A stretch of 64,000 nucleotides of DNA from the NCBI GenBank assembly GCA_027319095.1, contig DAHVNW010000004.1, forward strand, positions 1-64,000, given 5' to 3'. A model generated the notes under the pieces. The model saw nothing but the letters and a program-made list of their open reading frames with translations, had not been told where the DNA came from and ran no database searches. Positions 43,704 to 52,320 of this stretch are shown one piece after another. Position 1 is the first letter of the stretch. Every line of letters begins with the position of its first letter. Made by a program: the position numbers and the translations under genes. The DNA is from a bacterium. GTDB taxonomy: Bacteria > SZUA-79 > Acidulodesulfobacterales > Acidulodesulfobacteraceae.

Positions 43704-45947
43704 TTATTCGTCTTTATCGAACTTAATGAACCTGAGGTCTATTTCGCGTTTAAGGAGGTCTATCGAATAAACGCTGACCAAAATTTTATCGCCAATTTTA
43801 AAGATTTTTCTCGTATGCCTTCCTTTAAGAATTTTTGAATTGTCGCCGTATTCGTAATAATCGTCGGCTATAGTGGAGACATGTACGAAACCCTGAATAA
43901 AAAAACCCTTGATATCTACAAAAAAACCGAAATTCACGACATTTGTGATAAAACCTTCAAATACGGCCTGTCCGTTTTTTTTTAAAAATTGCATTTTTTT
44001 AAAATCGGCGTACTCCCTTTCCGCATCGGCAGAAAGTTTTTCCCTTCTGGAAATTGCGTTTGACGCATGTCTTAAATATTCGGTATTAAGCCATTCCGGA
44101 GTTTTTTTGTTTTTATCTCCTTCTATTATAAAAATAAGTATCCTGTGTATAATTAAATCTGCATACCTTCTTATTGGCGAAGTAAAATGCGTATACGACT
44201 TAAGTGCAAGTCCAAAATGTTTTATATTGACCGGAGAATAGACGGCTATGCGCATAGATTTTAAAAAAGCCTGCTCTAAAAAAGAGGCAAGCGGCGATTT
44301 CTTCAAATCGTTTAACATTTTGCGGTAATCTAAAGAACTTTTGGGAGAATCGTGCCTTAAAGGCATTTTAAAATATCTTAATATTTTTAAAAATTCTTTA
44401 ACTTTTTCTTCGTCCGGTCTTTCATGTACCCTGTAAATAGAAGGAATATTTTTAGACTCTATGAATTCAGCCACGGCGCAGTTTGCGATTATCATAAAAT
44501 CTTCTATTAATTCGTGAGCGAAATTTCTCGGTTCGGGAACGACGCTTAAAGGTTCTTTGTTTTCGTCAAGTTCCACTTTGCTTTTAATAGGGTCGAAATC
44601 TAAACTGCCGTTTTTGAGCCTTTCATGTCTTAAGATTTTAGAAAGACGCTTCATATCCAATAGCATATCTTTAACCGGTGCAATTTCTTTATCTAACTTG
44701 CCGGTATAGTCCGTTCCTTCCGTCCGGCTTTCCAATGCCGTTAAATAATTATATACCTCGTTATAAGTAAGCCTGGCAAAAGTTTTTATGGCCGACCTGT
44801 ATATTTTTTGTTTTTCCATTTTTCCGGTTTCGGCATCGATGTTCATTTCGCAAACGATTACGAACCTCTTTTTCCCGGGAAGCAGGCTGCACAATCCGTT
44901 GGAGAGTTTTTCCGGAAGCATCGGATAAACGCTGCCGGGAAAATAAGTAGAATTTCCTCTTTTAAATGCCTCTGCATCTATGCCGCTTCCGTAACGCACG
45001 AAATACGAAACATCGGCAATCGCTACGTAAAGTTTAAAATCTTTCGCCTTCTTAAGTCTTTTTAAATATACGGCGTCGTCGAAATCCTTTGCATCTTCCC
45101 CGTCTATTGTTACGAAAGGCAAATCCGTCAAATCGCGCCTGTGTTTTTCCAAGGTTTTTTCTTCGAAATCGGAAGAAAAAGCATCGAGCTCTTTTAAAGC
45201 TTCTTTATCGAAATGCGTATATATATTATATTTATTTAGCGCTATTTCTTCTTCTGCGCCTTCTGTTTCTATACTGCCGATAATGCGGTCTATCTTTGCC
45301 GTCCGCGATGAAAAATCTGCCGTTTCCGGCAAGACGGCATTAACTATTACCCCGTTTTTTAACTTATTCCTGTCTTTAAATTTATTTATATCTAAATAAA
45401 ACGCATCGTCGAACTCCGGCGAAATAGGCGTCAAAACTGCTATGTTTTTTTCTACTCTGACGGTCGCTTTAAAACTTTTTAAATTTCTTTTGATTATCCT
45501 TATGACCCTTCCTCTCCTGTCCTCCGAACCTGAAGATTTCAAGGAAAATTTAGCTTTTTTGCGGCGTTGTTTTTTATTATTATAATAATAATTGTCTGGA
45601 ATAATCTGCAACATTACGATGTCTTCCGGTATGGCGCCGGACAAGTCGGAATTTTTTACGAAAATATCTTTTCCTCCGCCGGCTTCATCGCTTACAAAAG
45701 CATAATTACGCTTTTTCGCAACCACTATCCCGCGTATTAAATTTAATTTTTGCGAATATACATATTTTTCGCCTTTGGTAAAAATCAAGTCGCCGTCTTT
45801 TACCATAGAATCCAATATATTTTTGGCAGCGGAAAGATTTTTGGCCGAAGTTATATCCATGCCGTGCTTTACGTCAGCGAAAGAAAGAGGGACATCTGAT
45901 TTTTGCGAAAACAGGTAAACAATATTTTTCTTTGTTATTGTTTTCAT
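43704..45947 (-). CDS. rnr: Ribonuclease R family 3'-5' exoribonuclease
   Basis: 747 residues. N-terminal helix-turn-helix/OB cold-shock domains (1-200) are followed by the RNB domain from about residue 265, with catalytic aspartates in TIDGEDAKDFDDAVYL, then GSVYPMLPEKLSNGLCSL and HFTSPIRRYADLIIHR. A C-terminal S1 domain (about 655-740) completes it. It degrades structured RNA and takes part in trans-translation turnover. The gene is divergent from tRNA-Leu(CAG). Confidence 0.95.
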   Translation of the reverse strand: MKTITKKNIVYLFSQKSDVPLSFADVKHGMDITSAKNLSAAKNILDSMVKDGDLIFTKGEKYVYSQKLNLIRGIVVAKKRNYAFVSDEAGGGKDIFVKNSDLSGAIPEDIVMLQIIPDNYYYNNKKQRRKKAKFSLKSSGSEDRRGRVIRIIKRNLKSFKATVRVEKNIAVLTPISPEFDDAFYLDINKFKDRNKLKNGVIVNAVLPETADFSSRTAKIDRIIGSIETEGAEEEIALNKYNIYTHFDKEALKELDAFSSDFEEKTLEKHRRDLTDLPFVTIDGEDAKDFDDAVYLKRLKKAKDFKLYVAIADVSYFVRYGSGIDAEAFKRGNSTYFPGSVYPMLPEKLSNGLCSLLPGKKRFVIVCEMNIDAETGKMEKQKIYRSAIKTFARLTYNEVYNYLTALESRTEGTDYTGKLDKEIAPVKDMLLDMKRLSKILRHERLKNGSLDFDPIKSKVELDENKEPLSVVPEPRNFAHELIEDFMIIANCAVAEFIESKNIPSIYRVHERPDEEKVKEFLKILRYFKMPLRHDSPKSSLDYRKMLNDLKKSPLASFLEQAFLKSMRIAVYSPVNIKHFGLALKSYTHFTSPIRRYADLIIHRILIFIIEGDKNKKTPEWLNTEYLRHASNAISRREKLSADAEREYADFKKMQFLKKNGQAVFEGFITNVVNFGFFVDIKGFFIQGFVHVSTIADDYYEYGDNSKILKGRHTRKIFKIGDKILVSVYSIDLLKREIDLRFIKFDKDE

Positions 45948-46093
45948 TGATTTTTTATTTTTTTACGTGCCATAGATTCTAAAATATGATAAAATCTAAA
46001 AATATTATATCTAAATAATAACACTTGGCGAATATTTTTTCATTATAATATTTCTTAAAATATTAAAGCTAAACAATAAAAAACGAATAATCA

Positions 46094-46180
46094 GCCGGAA
46101 TGGCGGAACTGGTAGACGCGCACGGTTCAGGGCCGTGTAAGAATAATCTTGTGGGGGTTCGATTCCCCCTTCCGGCACCA
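46094..46180 (+). tRNA. tRNA-Leu (anticodon CAG)
   Basis: 87 nt with acceptor GCCGGAA/TTCCGGC, D-arm, and anticodon stem CACGG/CCGTG with loop TTCAGGG, so the anticodon is CAG. A class-II variable arm, T-arm GGGGGTTCGATTCCCCC and encoded CCA follow. It reads CUG codons. Confidence 0.97.
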
Positions 46181-46254
46181 GTTAAATTATAATCATGCAA
46201 AATAATAATACGAAACATTAAAATTATACGAATTATGCTTTTAACAAAGCCCGT

Positions 46255-46359
46255 TGCTTCATTTTATTTAAAATGACGGCTTTGTTCCGTCATTGCGGGC
46301 ATATCTTTGACTGCATTTATAAAAGCCGACGGCTTTTATGCAGGCAAAGATGCGAAGCA
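46255..46359. repeat. REP-like multi-hairpin intergenic element
   Basis: Outer arms TGCTTC (46255-46260) and GAAGCA (46354-46359). Inside are hairpin AATGACGG/CCGTCATT (46272-46294) and hairpin 46303-46351, which has ATCTTTG/CAAAGAT and ATAAAAGCC/GGCTTTTAT with a 3-nt loop. The words TGACGG...CCGTCATTGCGGG and GCTTC/GAAGC resemble the widespread CCGTCATTGCGAG...GAAGCAATC repeat family; that match is from memory. Confidence 0.65.
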
Positions 46360-46400
46360 GCCCCAATTTTAACATTTAATAGATTTAATTCGGAGAATTT

Positions 46401-48314
46401 ATGTTAAATCCGCTAAAAATTTTTTGCTCAACCGTTTGCGCTATTACTATAATCGTGTTATTTAATTTTGCGGGAATAAATATTGCTAAAGCGCAGGAAC
46501 AGGCTAAGGCGCAGGCATCGTCTAAAACTTTGCTGGATTATACCCATGAAACTATCGCGAAAAATTACGAAAATATAATGGTAGAACACGAAATAATAAA
46601 AATACTAAATAAAAAAAGTATTAAAAAATATTCGCCTTTATTGTTTCCATTTTCGGCTAAAAATCAAAAACTCAAAGTTTATTTCATTAAAATTATTCAG
46701 CCCGGCGGAAACATCATTCATATAAACTTAAGCAACCTTAAGACCGTAACGGCTCCATTCAATCCGGAAGCGCCTATTTTTTCGAATCAGATGTTAAAGA
46801 CTATTTCGCTTCCTGCCTTAGTTAAAGGTTCGATAGTCGACTATAAATTTAAAACTACGGTAGTAAAGCCCTATATGAAAAACAATTTTTTTACGGAAGA
46901 TTATTTCGGCGGGCTTTCCCCGGTTAAAAAATCCGTCTATAAACTAACCTTGCCGAAGGGCGCATTTTACCGGTATGCCGAATACGGATTACGCGAAAAG
47001 CCGGAAATAATAAACGGCTCTAAAACTACGACGCTTATCTGGTCGGTATGGAACAGAAAAAAAATAACGCCGGAAGAAATGGGACCAGGGGAGTCTTTCA
47101 TTGTTCCGCATGTCATGGTATCGTCCGTCAAGTCTTGGAACGAGGCGGCTTCCTGGTATGCGCACCTTGCGCAAGACATAATAAAGCCAGGCAAGTCGCT
47201 TGATAGTTTCATAAAAAAATTGACTTTTTCAAAAAAAACAAAAATAGAAAAAATAAAAGCGGTATATAATTTCGTCGCAAAAAAAATAAGGTATGTGGGT
47301 TACGAATTCGGCATAGACGGTTACAAGCCGAGCGACGTAAATTCCATTTTTAAAAATAGAATGGGGGACTGCAAGGACCATGCGACTCTTTTTACGTCTA
47401 TACTTAAGAAAATAGGCGTTGAAGCCTATCCTGTTCTCATACCTACGACAGAAATTCCGGATATGAACCCAAACCTGCCCACCCCTTTTGTTTTTGACCA
47501 TGAAATAACGGCAATAAAATTAAAAAACGGTAAATTTATATTTGCCGATACCACGTCTAACGTTACCACTTTTGGCGACCTTCCTACAATGGACCAGGGC
47601 AGGAACGTTTTAATAATAGTTAACGGAAAAGGAATAATAGCAAGAACTCCTATTTTCCCGCCTTCGAAAAACGCTATTTTTACTAAAGAAAACGCTTTGC
47701 TTTCGCCTTCCGGAACTATTAAAGTTAAGGCGTCCGTTACGTACTACGGAGCTTACGATATGTATAAAAGGTATCTTTATTCTTCTACATCTAAGAGAAA
47801 AAAGCTCAATTCTGTTCTAAAAAACGTTTTATCGATAGCCCCCGGCGCCGAACTTACGGGATACTTCTTTAAAAACGGAAACAGCCTTATTAAGCCTTAT
47901 ATCGAAAATTTTTCTTTTTATGCAAAAAAATATTACGTAAAAAACAAAAATATCGTTGCCTTAAGGCTTCCGTTGCGGATAAGGACCATATTGACGAAAT
48001 TAACGGCTCTTAGCCCCAGAAAATACCCTTTAAAGATAGGCTATAACTTTTCCGAAAAAACGGCGCTTGAGCTTAGTTTTCCGAAAAAATACAAAATATC
48101 CTTTATTCCTGAGGCCGTAAATATTAAGGACGCCGCAGGCTCTTTTAAAACAAGCTATTATATTAAAAATAAAAATAAAATCATTTTTGACTCATATTTT
48201 TCCGTCAACGGCTATAAAATAAAACCAAAGAATTATGCGGCTGCAAAAAAATTATTCGACGGGACGATAAAAACTTTAAAAAATCAAATAATTATATTTA
48301 ATGAGTTCGAATAA
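46401..48314 (+). CDS. DUF3857/transglutaminase-like envelope protein
   Basis: 637 residues with a signal peptide (hydrophobic core 10-25, cleavage near AKA-QEQ at 32). The DUF3857 domain (about 50-215) precedes a transglutaminase-like fold. The fold's Cys is in NRMGDCKDHATLFTSIL (about 325), its His in PFVFDHEITAIKL and its Asp in KFIFADTTSN, so the triad is complete. A beta-rich C-terminal region ends the protein. The family is common in bacteria and has no settled substrate; a periplasmic peptidase or crosslinking role is inferred. A CGGAG ribosome binding site is present. Its end overlaps cobO by 14 bp. Confidence 0.88.
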   Translation: MLNPLKIFCSTVCAITIIVLFNFAGINIAKAQEQAKAQASSKTLLDYTHETIAKNYENIMVEHEIIKILNKKSIKKYSPLLFPFSAKNQKLKVYFIKIIQPGGNIIHINLSNLKTVTAPFNPEAPIFSNQMLKTISLPALVKGSIVDYKFKTTVVKPYMKNNFFTEDYFGGLSPVKKSVYKLTLPKGAFYRYAEYGLREKPEIINGSKTTTLIWSVWNRKKITPEEMGPGESFIVPHVMVSSVKSWNEAASWYAHLAQDIIKPGKSLDSFIKKLTFSKKTKIEKIKAVYNFVAKKIRYVGYEFGIDGYKPSDVNSIFKNRMGDCKDHATLFTSILKKIGVEAYPVLIPTTEIPDMNPNLPTPFVFDHEITAIKLKNGKFIFADTTSNVTTFGDLPTMDQGRNVLIIVNGKGIIARTPIFPPSKNAIFTKENALLSPSGTIKVKASVTYYGAYDMYKRYLYSSTSKRKKLNSVLKNVLSIAPGAELTGYFFKNGNSLIKPYIENFSFYAKKYYVKNKNIVALRLPLRIRTILTKLTALSPRKYPLKIGYNFSEKTALELSFPKKYKISFIPEAVNIKDAAGSFKTSYYIKNKNKIIFDSYFSVNGYKIKPKNYAAAKKLFDGTIKTLKNQIIIFNEFE

Positions 48315-48906
48315 TCTTTCCATCCATAATAACTGGTTTAAGGAAATTCCGTCTAAAAATTCTTTGGAAATAGGATTGGTTCAGGTATATACGGGCAACG
48401 GAAAAGGAAAAACCACCGCCGCCCTCGGACAGGCTTTAAGGGCAAGCGGCCATAATATAAAATCCCTCATAATCCAATTTTTAAAAGGCGGGTTTTACTC
48501 CGGCGAAGTCAAAGCTATAGAAAAAATAGAAAGCTGTTTTCCGCTTATTAAAATTTATCAGGCAGGAAGTCCGTTCTTTGTGAACAAAGATAAAATATCC
48601 GAAAAAGACGCCGTTTCCAACAGAAAGGGTTTAACCCTTGCGGAAGAAACCGCATCGTCCGAAAGCGGCAGCGACGTTGGAATACTGATATTGGACGAAG
48701 TCAACGTAGCGGTAAATATGGGCATAATTAAATCCGAAGAGGTAATAAGGCTGGTACGAAATAGACGCAAGAATATCGAAATAATCCTTACCGGCAGAAA
48801 CGCCCCCCAAGAAATATTGGACATAGCCGATTTGGTTACGGAAATGAGGGAAATAAAACATTATTACAACAAAAACGTCCCTTCCAGAATAGGTATAGAA
48901 AAATAA
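48301..48906 (+). CDS. cobO: Cob(I)yrinic acid a,c-diamide adenosyltransferase
   Basis: Adds the 5'-deoxyadenosyl group to the cobalt of corrinoids (CobA/CobO/BtuR family). 201 residues. P-loop VYTGNGKGKTTAALG (about 29-43), the IIQFLKGG strand, the ILDEVN Walker-B-like motif and LTGRNAP near the C-terminus are all present. It starts within the 3' end of the transglutaminase gene. No cobalamin riboswitch or other cob gene is seen, so it may serve salvage. Confidence 0.93.
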   Translation: MSSNNLSIHNNWFKEIPSKNSLEIGLVQVYTGNGKGKTTAALGQALRASGHNIKSLIIQFLKGGFYSGEVKAIEKIESCFPLIKIYQAGSPFFVNKDKISEKDAVSNRKGLTLAEETASSESGSDVGILILDEVNVAVNMGIIKSEEVIRLVRNRRKNIEIILTGRNAPQEILDIADLVTEMREIKHYYNKNVPSRIGIEK

Positions 48907-49052
48907 TCAAATATTAAATTTAATTGATTTTATATATAATTATATAATATAATATCGTTCGATTATTTTTTAAATACCCATATTTATTGAAATATAAATA
49001 AACCGTCTTTAAAAATCTAATAACAAATAACAAAACTACGGAGGTTGCCTTA

Positions 49053-49985
49053 ATGAAAGTTAGCATAATCGGCGCGGGAAGACTCGGCGCGACTCTCGCA
49101 TACACGTTAACCCTTAAAGATACAGTTAGGGAAGTCACACTAATAGATATAAACCATAACCTGTCGAAAGGAGAAATGCTCGATATTTCCCACGGAGTAT
49201 CTCTTACCGGTTATACACGCATTAAAACCGCAGATTACGACTCCGTTAAAGACGCCGACATTATCGTTATTACGGCCGGAATTCCAAGAAAGCCCGGCGA
49301 ATCGAGACTCGACTTAAACAAAAAAAACGTTAATATATTAAAAGACATAGTCGGCAATATTACCAAATATAACAAAAGCGCAATACTTTTCGTCGTATCT
49401 AATCCGGTTGATATAATGACTTACGTGGCATATAAAGTTTCGGGATTCGAAAGGAAAAGGGTTTTCGGAATGGGTACCATGCTCGATACTACAAGGCTTC
49501 GTTCCGCCGTTGGAATGTTTTTCGACCTGAACCCGAAGGACGTTAATATAATGTTTCTCGGCGAACACGGGGACAGCATGACCCCGGTTTTCTCGCTTGC
49601 AAATATAAACAGCATTCCTTTAAGTTCTATTCCAGGCTACGACAAGAAGAAACTTGAGGAAATAGCCGAATATTCGAGAACCTGCGCTGCAGAAGTCATA
49701 GCGTTGAAAGGCGGCACGATATTTGCTCCCGCTGTCGTTATGGCTGAAATAGTCGAATCAATGGTTAAGGACAGAAGGCAAATCATGCCCCTGTCGGTTT
49801 ATCTTGAAGACTATTACGGAATCGACGGAATCTACACAGGCGTTCCCGCGATCCTTTCTAAAAACGGAATAGAAAGCGTCATAAAGCCCATGCTGACCGA
49901 AAAAGAAATAGAAGGCTTAAGAGGTTCGGCGGCTGTAATAAAAAATGCAATAAAAGATTTAAAGGACGGCGGATTTATAGATTAG
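49053..49985 (+). CDS. mdh: Malate dehydrogenase (LDH-like family)
   Basis: NAD-dependent 2-oxoacid dehydrogenase of the LDH/MDH superfamily, 310 residues. Rossmann motif GAGRLG (7-12), the substrate loop IPRKPGESRLDL with Arg79 at the specificity position, DTTRLRS and catalytic GEHGDS (His172). Arg at that position favours malate/oxaloacetate, whereas lactate dehydrogenases have Gln there. A strong GGAGG ribosome binding site is present. A hairpin AGTTCGTT/AACGAACT (49984-50013) begins at the stop codon but has no T-run. Confidence 0.88.
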   Translation: MKVSIIGAGRLGATLAYTLTLKDTVREVTLIDINHNLSKGEMLDISHGVSLTGYTRIKTADYDSVKDADIIVITAGIPRKPGESRLDLNKKNVNILKDIVGNITKYNKSAILFVVSNPVDIMTYVAYKVSGFERKRVFGMGTMLDTTRLRSAVGMFFDLNPKDVNIMFLGEHGDSMTPVFSLANINSIPLSSIPGYDKKKLEEIAEYSRTCAAEVIALKGGTIFAPAVVMAEIVESMVKDRRQIMPLSVYLEDYYGIDGIYTGVPAILSKNGIESVIKPMLTEKEIEGLRGSAAVIKNAIKDLKDGGFID

Positions 49986-50412
49986 TTCGTTATCGAACGC
50001 CTCTAAACGAACTTAAGATTTAAATCTGCCGCTTTTAAGCCTGCCTATTATTGCCGCCGTTTACGAAAAGCTTGTCTAAATCCACATAAATCGGATTCTT
50101 TAATATCAGCCATTAAAAAAATACTACTTTTAGCCAATTAAATTTCTAATAAATAATTTGAGGTAAAAAACTTAACGGTAAATAACCCGCTTTTTATCTT
50201 TAACTTCATCGTTATAGTTATCATTTTTCTCGAAATACATTGTGCCAGTCTTAAGCCCGGCCGTTTTTATCTACCCCCAACTTTATCGTTTATATTTAAT
50301 TTATATCGTATAATTTAATTTTTGTAAAAGTTTATTGTTGATATTTTATTTGATTTTATTTATAATTTTATATATTGGAATATAAAAAGGTTTTACTAAA
50401 GAGTTTTTTATA
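49986..50412. other. 427-bp intergenic region before rimP
   Basis: AT-rich. It starts with the mdh 3' hairpin and then has scattered C-rich words (TACCCCCAAC near 50271). The last 120 bp are very AT-rich and probably hold the operon promoter, but no single -35/-10 pair stands out. I see no open reading frame, tRNA or known riboswitch. Confidence 0.5.
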
Positions 50413-50413
50413 T

Positions 50414-50439
50414 AAAAGTGGGTTATGCCCGCTTTTTTT
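50414..50439 (+). promoter_or_regulatory. Terminator-like attenuator just upstream of rimP
   Basis: Stem AAGTGGG/CCCGCTT with one G-T pair and loop TTATG, followed by a run of seven T. It ends only about 6 bp before the rimP ATG. A leader terminator in this position is known for rimP-nusA operons and fits NusA-dependent autoregulation. Confidence 0.65.
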
Positions 50440-50444
50440 GTTTT

Positions 50445-50942
50445 ATGCATGAGAATTTAATAAAGGAAATAGAAAAAATTATCGAAGAAACAGTTCCTTA
50501 TTACGGGTGCTATCTTGTAGGAGCGTTATTTTTCCCGGCAAAAAAAAATAGCGGCGCTATTCTAAGGGTATATATCGATTCGGAAAACGGCGTGGATATA
50601 TCGGCATTATCCGAAATATCCAAAGAACTGAGCATGATATTAGATGTTAAGGACACCATAAATTTTAGATATACCCTCGAAGTTTCGTCGCCTGGGATAA
50701 ACAGGGTGCTTTTAAAATTTAACGATTATATAAAATACAAAGGGAAAAGGGTTAAAATAGCTTTAAAAAATAAAATAGAGGGCAGGATAAATTTAATAGG
50801 AGAAATTATAGGCGTTTGCGTAAATGACGATATTTGCGGCGGAGAGAAAAACAGAGATATAACTATTTTCGACGAAATAGAAAAAAAACCGCTTACAGTC
50901 AGTTTTTACGATATAAAAAAAGGGAATTTATTAATCATATAA
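50445..50942 (+). CDS. rimP: Ribosome maturation factor RimP
   Basis: Needed for 30S maturation. The core shows the helical N-terminal domain (IEKIIEETVPYYGCYLVGALF), LRVYIDSENGVDISAL with SKELSMILD, and VSSPGINRVL, then the SH3-like C-terminal barrel. I choose the ATG at 50445, giving 165 residues. The frame is also open to a GTG at 50418, but that codon sits inside the terminator-like stem and would add nine unconserved residues. There is no clear ribosome binding site. First gene of the rimP-nusA-infB operon. Confidence 0.88.
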   Translation: MHENLIKEIEKIIEETVPYYGCYLVGALFFPAKKNSGAILRVYIDSENGVDISALSEISKELSMILDVKDTINFRYTLEVSSPGINRVLLKFNDYIKYKGKRVKIALKNKIEGRINLIGEIIGVCVNDDICGGEKNRDITIFDEIEKKPLTVSFYDIKKGNLLII

Positions 50943-50983
50943 ATTTATTTTAATTAAAAAAATTAAAATCAAGGAGTTTTAAC

Positions 50984-52279
50984 GTGTCACAAATTATCAT
51001 AAACGATCTAAATCCGGTTATAGACCAGGTATCCAAAGACAAGAACATCGAAAGGCGTTTAGTCATAGAGGCTTTGGAGCAGGCAATTCTCGCTATCGCC
51101 AGAAAGAATCTAGGTCAGGGATACGATCTTGAAGCTCATTTTACAGAAGAAACCGGCGAAATCGAAGTTTTTATGTTTAAGTATGTGGTGAAAGAAGTTA
51201 AAAATCCGAAAACGGAAATATCTGTTGAAGAAGCCTTAAAAATAGACCCCGATGCTATTGAAGGAGACAGTCTTGGACTTAAGATCGAAAAAAATATCTA
51301 CGGAAGAATCGAGGCTCAAGTCGCTAAGCAGGTTATATTCCAAAAAATAAAAGAAATAGAATATAAAAACATCTACGACGAATTTAATGAGCGAAAAGGC
51401 GAGATAGTCAGCGGACTCGTCAGAAAAGTAGAAAAATCGATGATAATAGTCGATCTTGGAAAAACCGAGGCAATTTTACCGCGAGCCGAGCAAATATTCA
51501 GCGAAACTTACAAGTCGCATGATAGAATAAGGGCAGTGTTATCGAATATTAAAATGGAAAAAGGCGGACCTAAACTTATTCTTTCGCGTTCGTCCGACGA
51601 ATTTTTAATTAAACTCTTCGAAATTGAGGTTCCAGAAATTTACGACGGGATAGTTAAGATAGTAAGAGTCGCCAGAGCGCCTGGATTCAGGTCTAAAATC
51701 GCGGTTGCGACCGCTAATAAAGACGTCGATCCGGTCGGCGCCTGCGTAGGAATGAGAGGAATAAGAATACAGAGCATTACAAACGAACTGAGGGGGGAAA
51801 AAATAGATATTATACCTTTTTCCGAGAATACGGCAAAATTTGTCGTAAGAGCGCTAAGTTCTATCGAGCCGTCCAATATTACGGTCGACGAAAACGCTAA
51901 GTCTATTACCGTTATCGTTCCTGATGACCAGCTTGCGCTTGCGATAGGCAAACAGGGTCAAAATGTCCGGCTTGCCTCAAAAATTACCGGCTATAAAATA
52001 GACATCGTCAGCGAATCAAAAACGGGATCGAGAGATAAAAACGCTTACAAAGAACTCATGGATATACCAAGCGTAGGCGATATTACGGCTAAACTTTTAT
52101 ATCAGAACGGATATATTAATGTAGAAGATATAGTTAATGCCGATGCCGCCAAATTAGCGAAAGACATTTCGGTAGAAGAAAAGAAAGCCGAAAAGATAAT
52201 CGCTTCGGCAAGCGATTATTTAGAAAAAATAAAGTCCGACATCGAACTTAAAGAAAAAATAGAAAAAGATATTATTTAA
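50984..52279 (+). CDS. nusA: Transcription termination/antitermination factor NusA
   Basis: 431 residues starting at GTG behind AAGGAG. An N-terminal polymerase-binding domain (1-125), S1 (about 130-200), two KH domains (about 205-345, with the second [11 protein letters not shown]) and a short helix-hairpin-helix tail ([14 protein letters not shown] onwards). It binds RNA polymerase and could act on the leader terminator in front of rimP. Confidence 0.96.
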   Translation: MSQIIINDLNPVIDQVSKDKNIERRLVIEALEQAILAIARKNLGQGYDLEAHFTEETGEIEVFMFKYVVKEVKNPKTEISVEEALKIDPDAIEGDSLGLKIEKNIYGRIEAQVAKQVIFQKIKEIEYKNIYDEFNERKGEIVSGLVRKVEKSMIIVDLGKTEAILPRAEQIFSETYKSHDRIRAVLSNIKMEKGGPKLILSRSSDEFLIKLFEIEVPEIYDGIVKIVRVARAPGFRSKIAVATANKDVDPVGACVGMRGIRIQSITNELRGEKIDIIPFSENTAKFVVRALSSIEPSNITVDENAKSITVIVPDDQLALAIGKQGQNVRLASKITGYKIDIVSESKTGSRDKNAYKELMDIPSVGDITAKLLYQNGYINVEDIVNADAAKLAKDISVEEKKAEKIIASASDYLEKIKSDIELKEKIEKDII

Positions 52280-52320
52280 CTGAAATAAGAAATCAAGAAA
52301 AAGGAAAAGGAACAAAAATA

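Noticed and set aside
46014-46028. Repeated word ATAACACTTGG at 46017 and 54697, with ATACACTTG at 40925
   Set aside because: Short, in AT-rich DNA, with different flanks; probably chance.
46031-46064. Inverted repeat AATATTTT/AAAATATT before tRNA-Leu(CAG)
   Set aside because: Pure A/T arms are expected by chance in this composition.
49053-49985. Lactate dehydrogenase
   Set aside because: The specificity loop carries Arg79 where lactate enzymes have Gln, so malate is the better substrate call.
50418-50444. GTG start of RimP at 50418
   Set aside because: The codon lies in a terminator-like stem and the extra residues are not conserved; the ATG at 50445 fits the family start.
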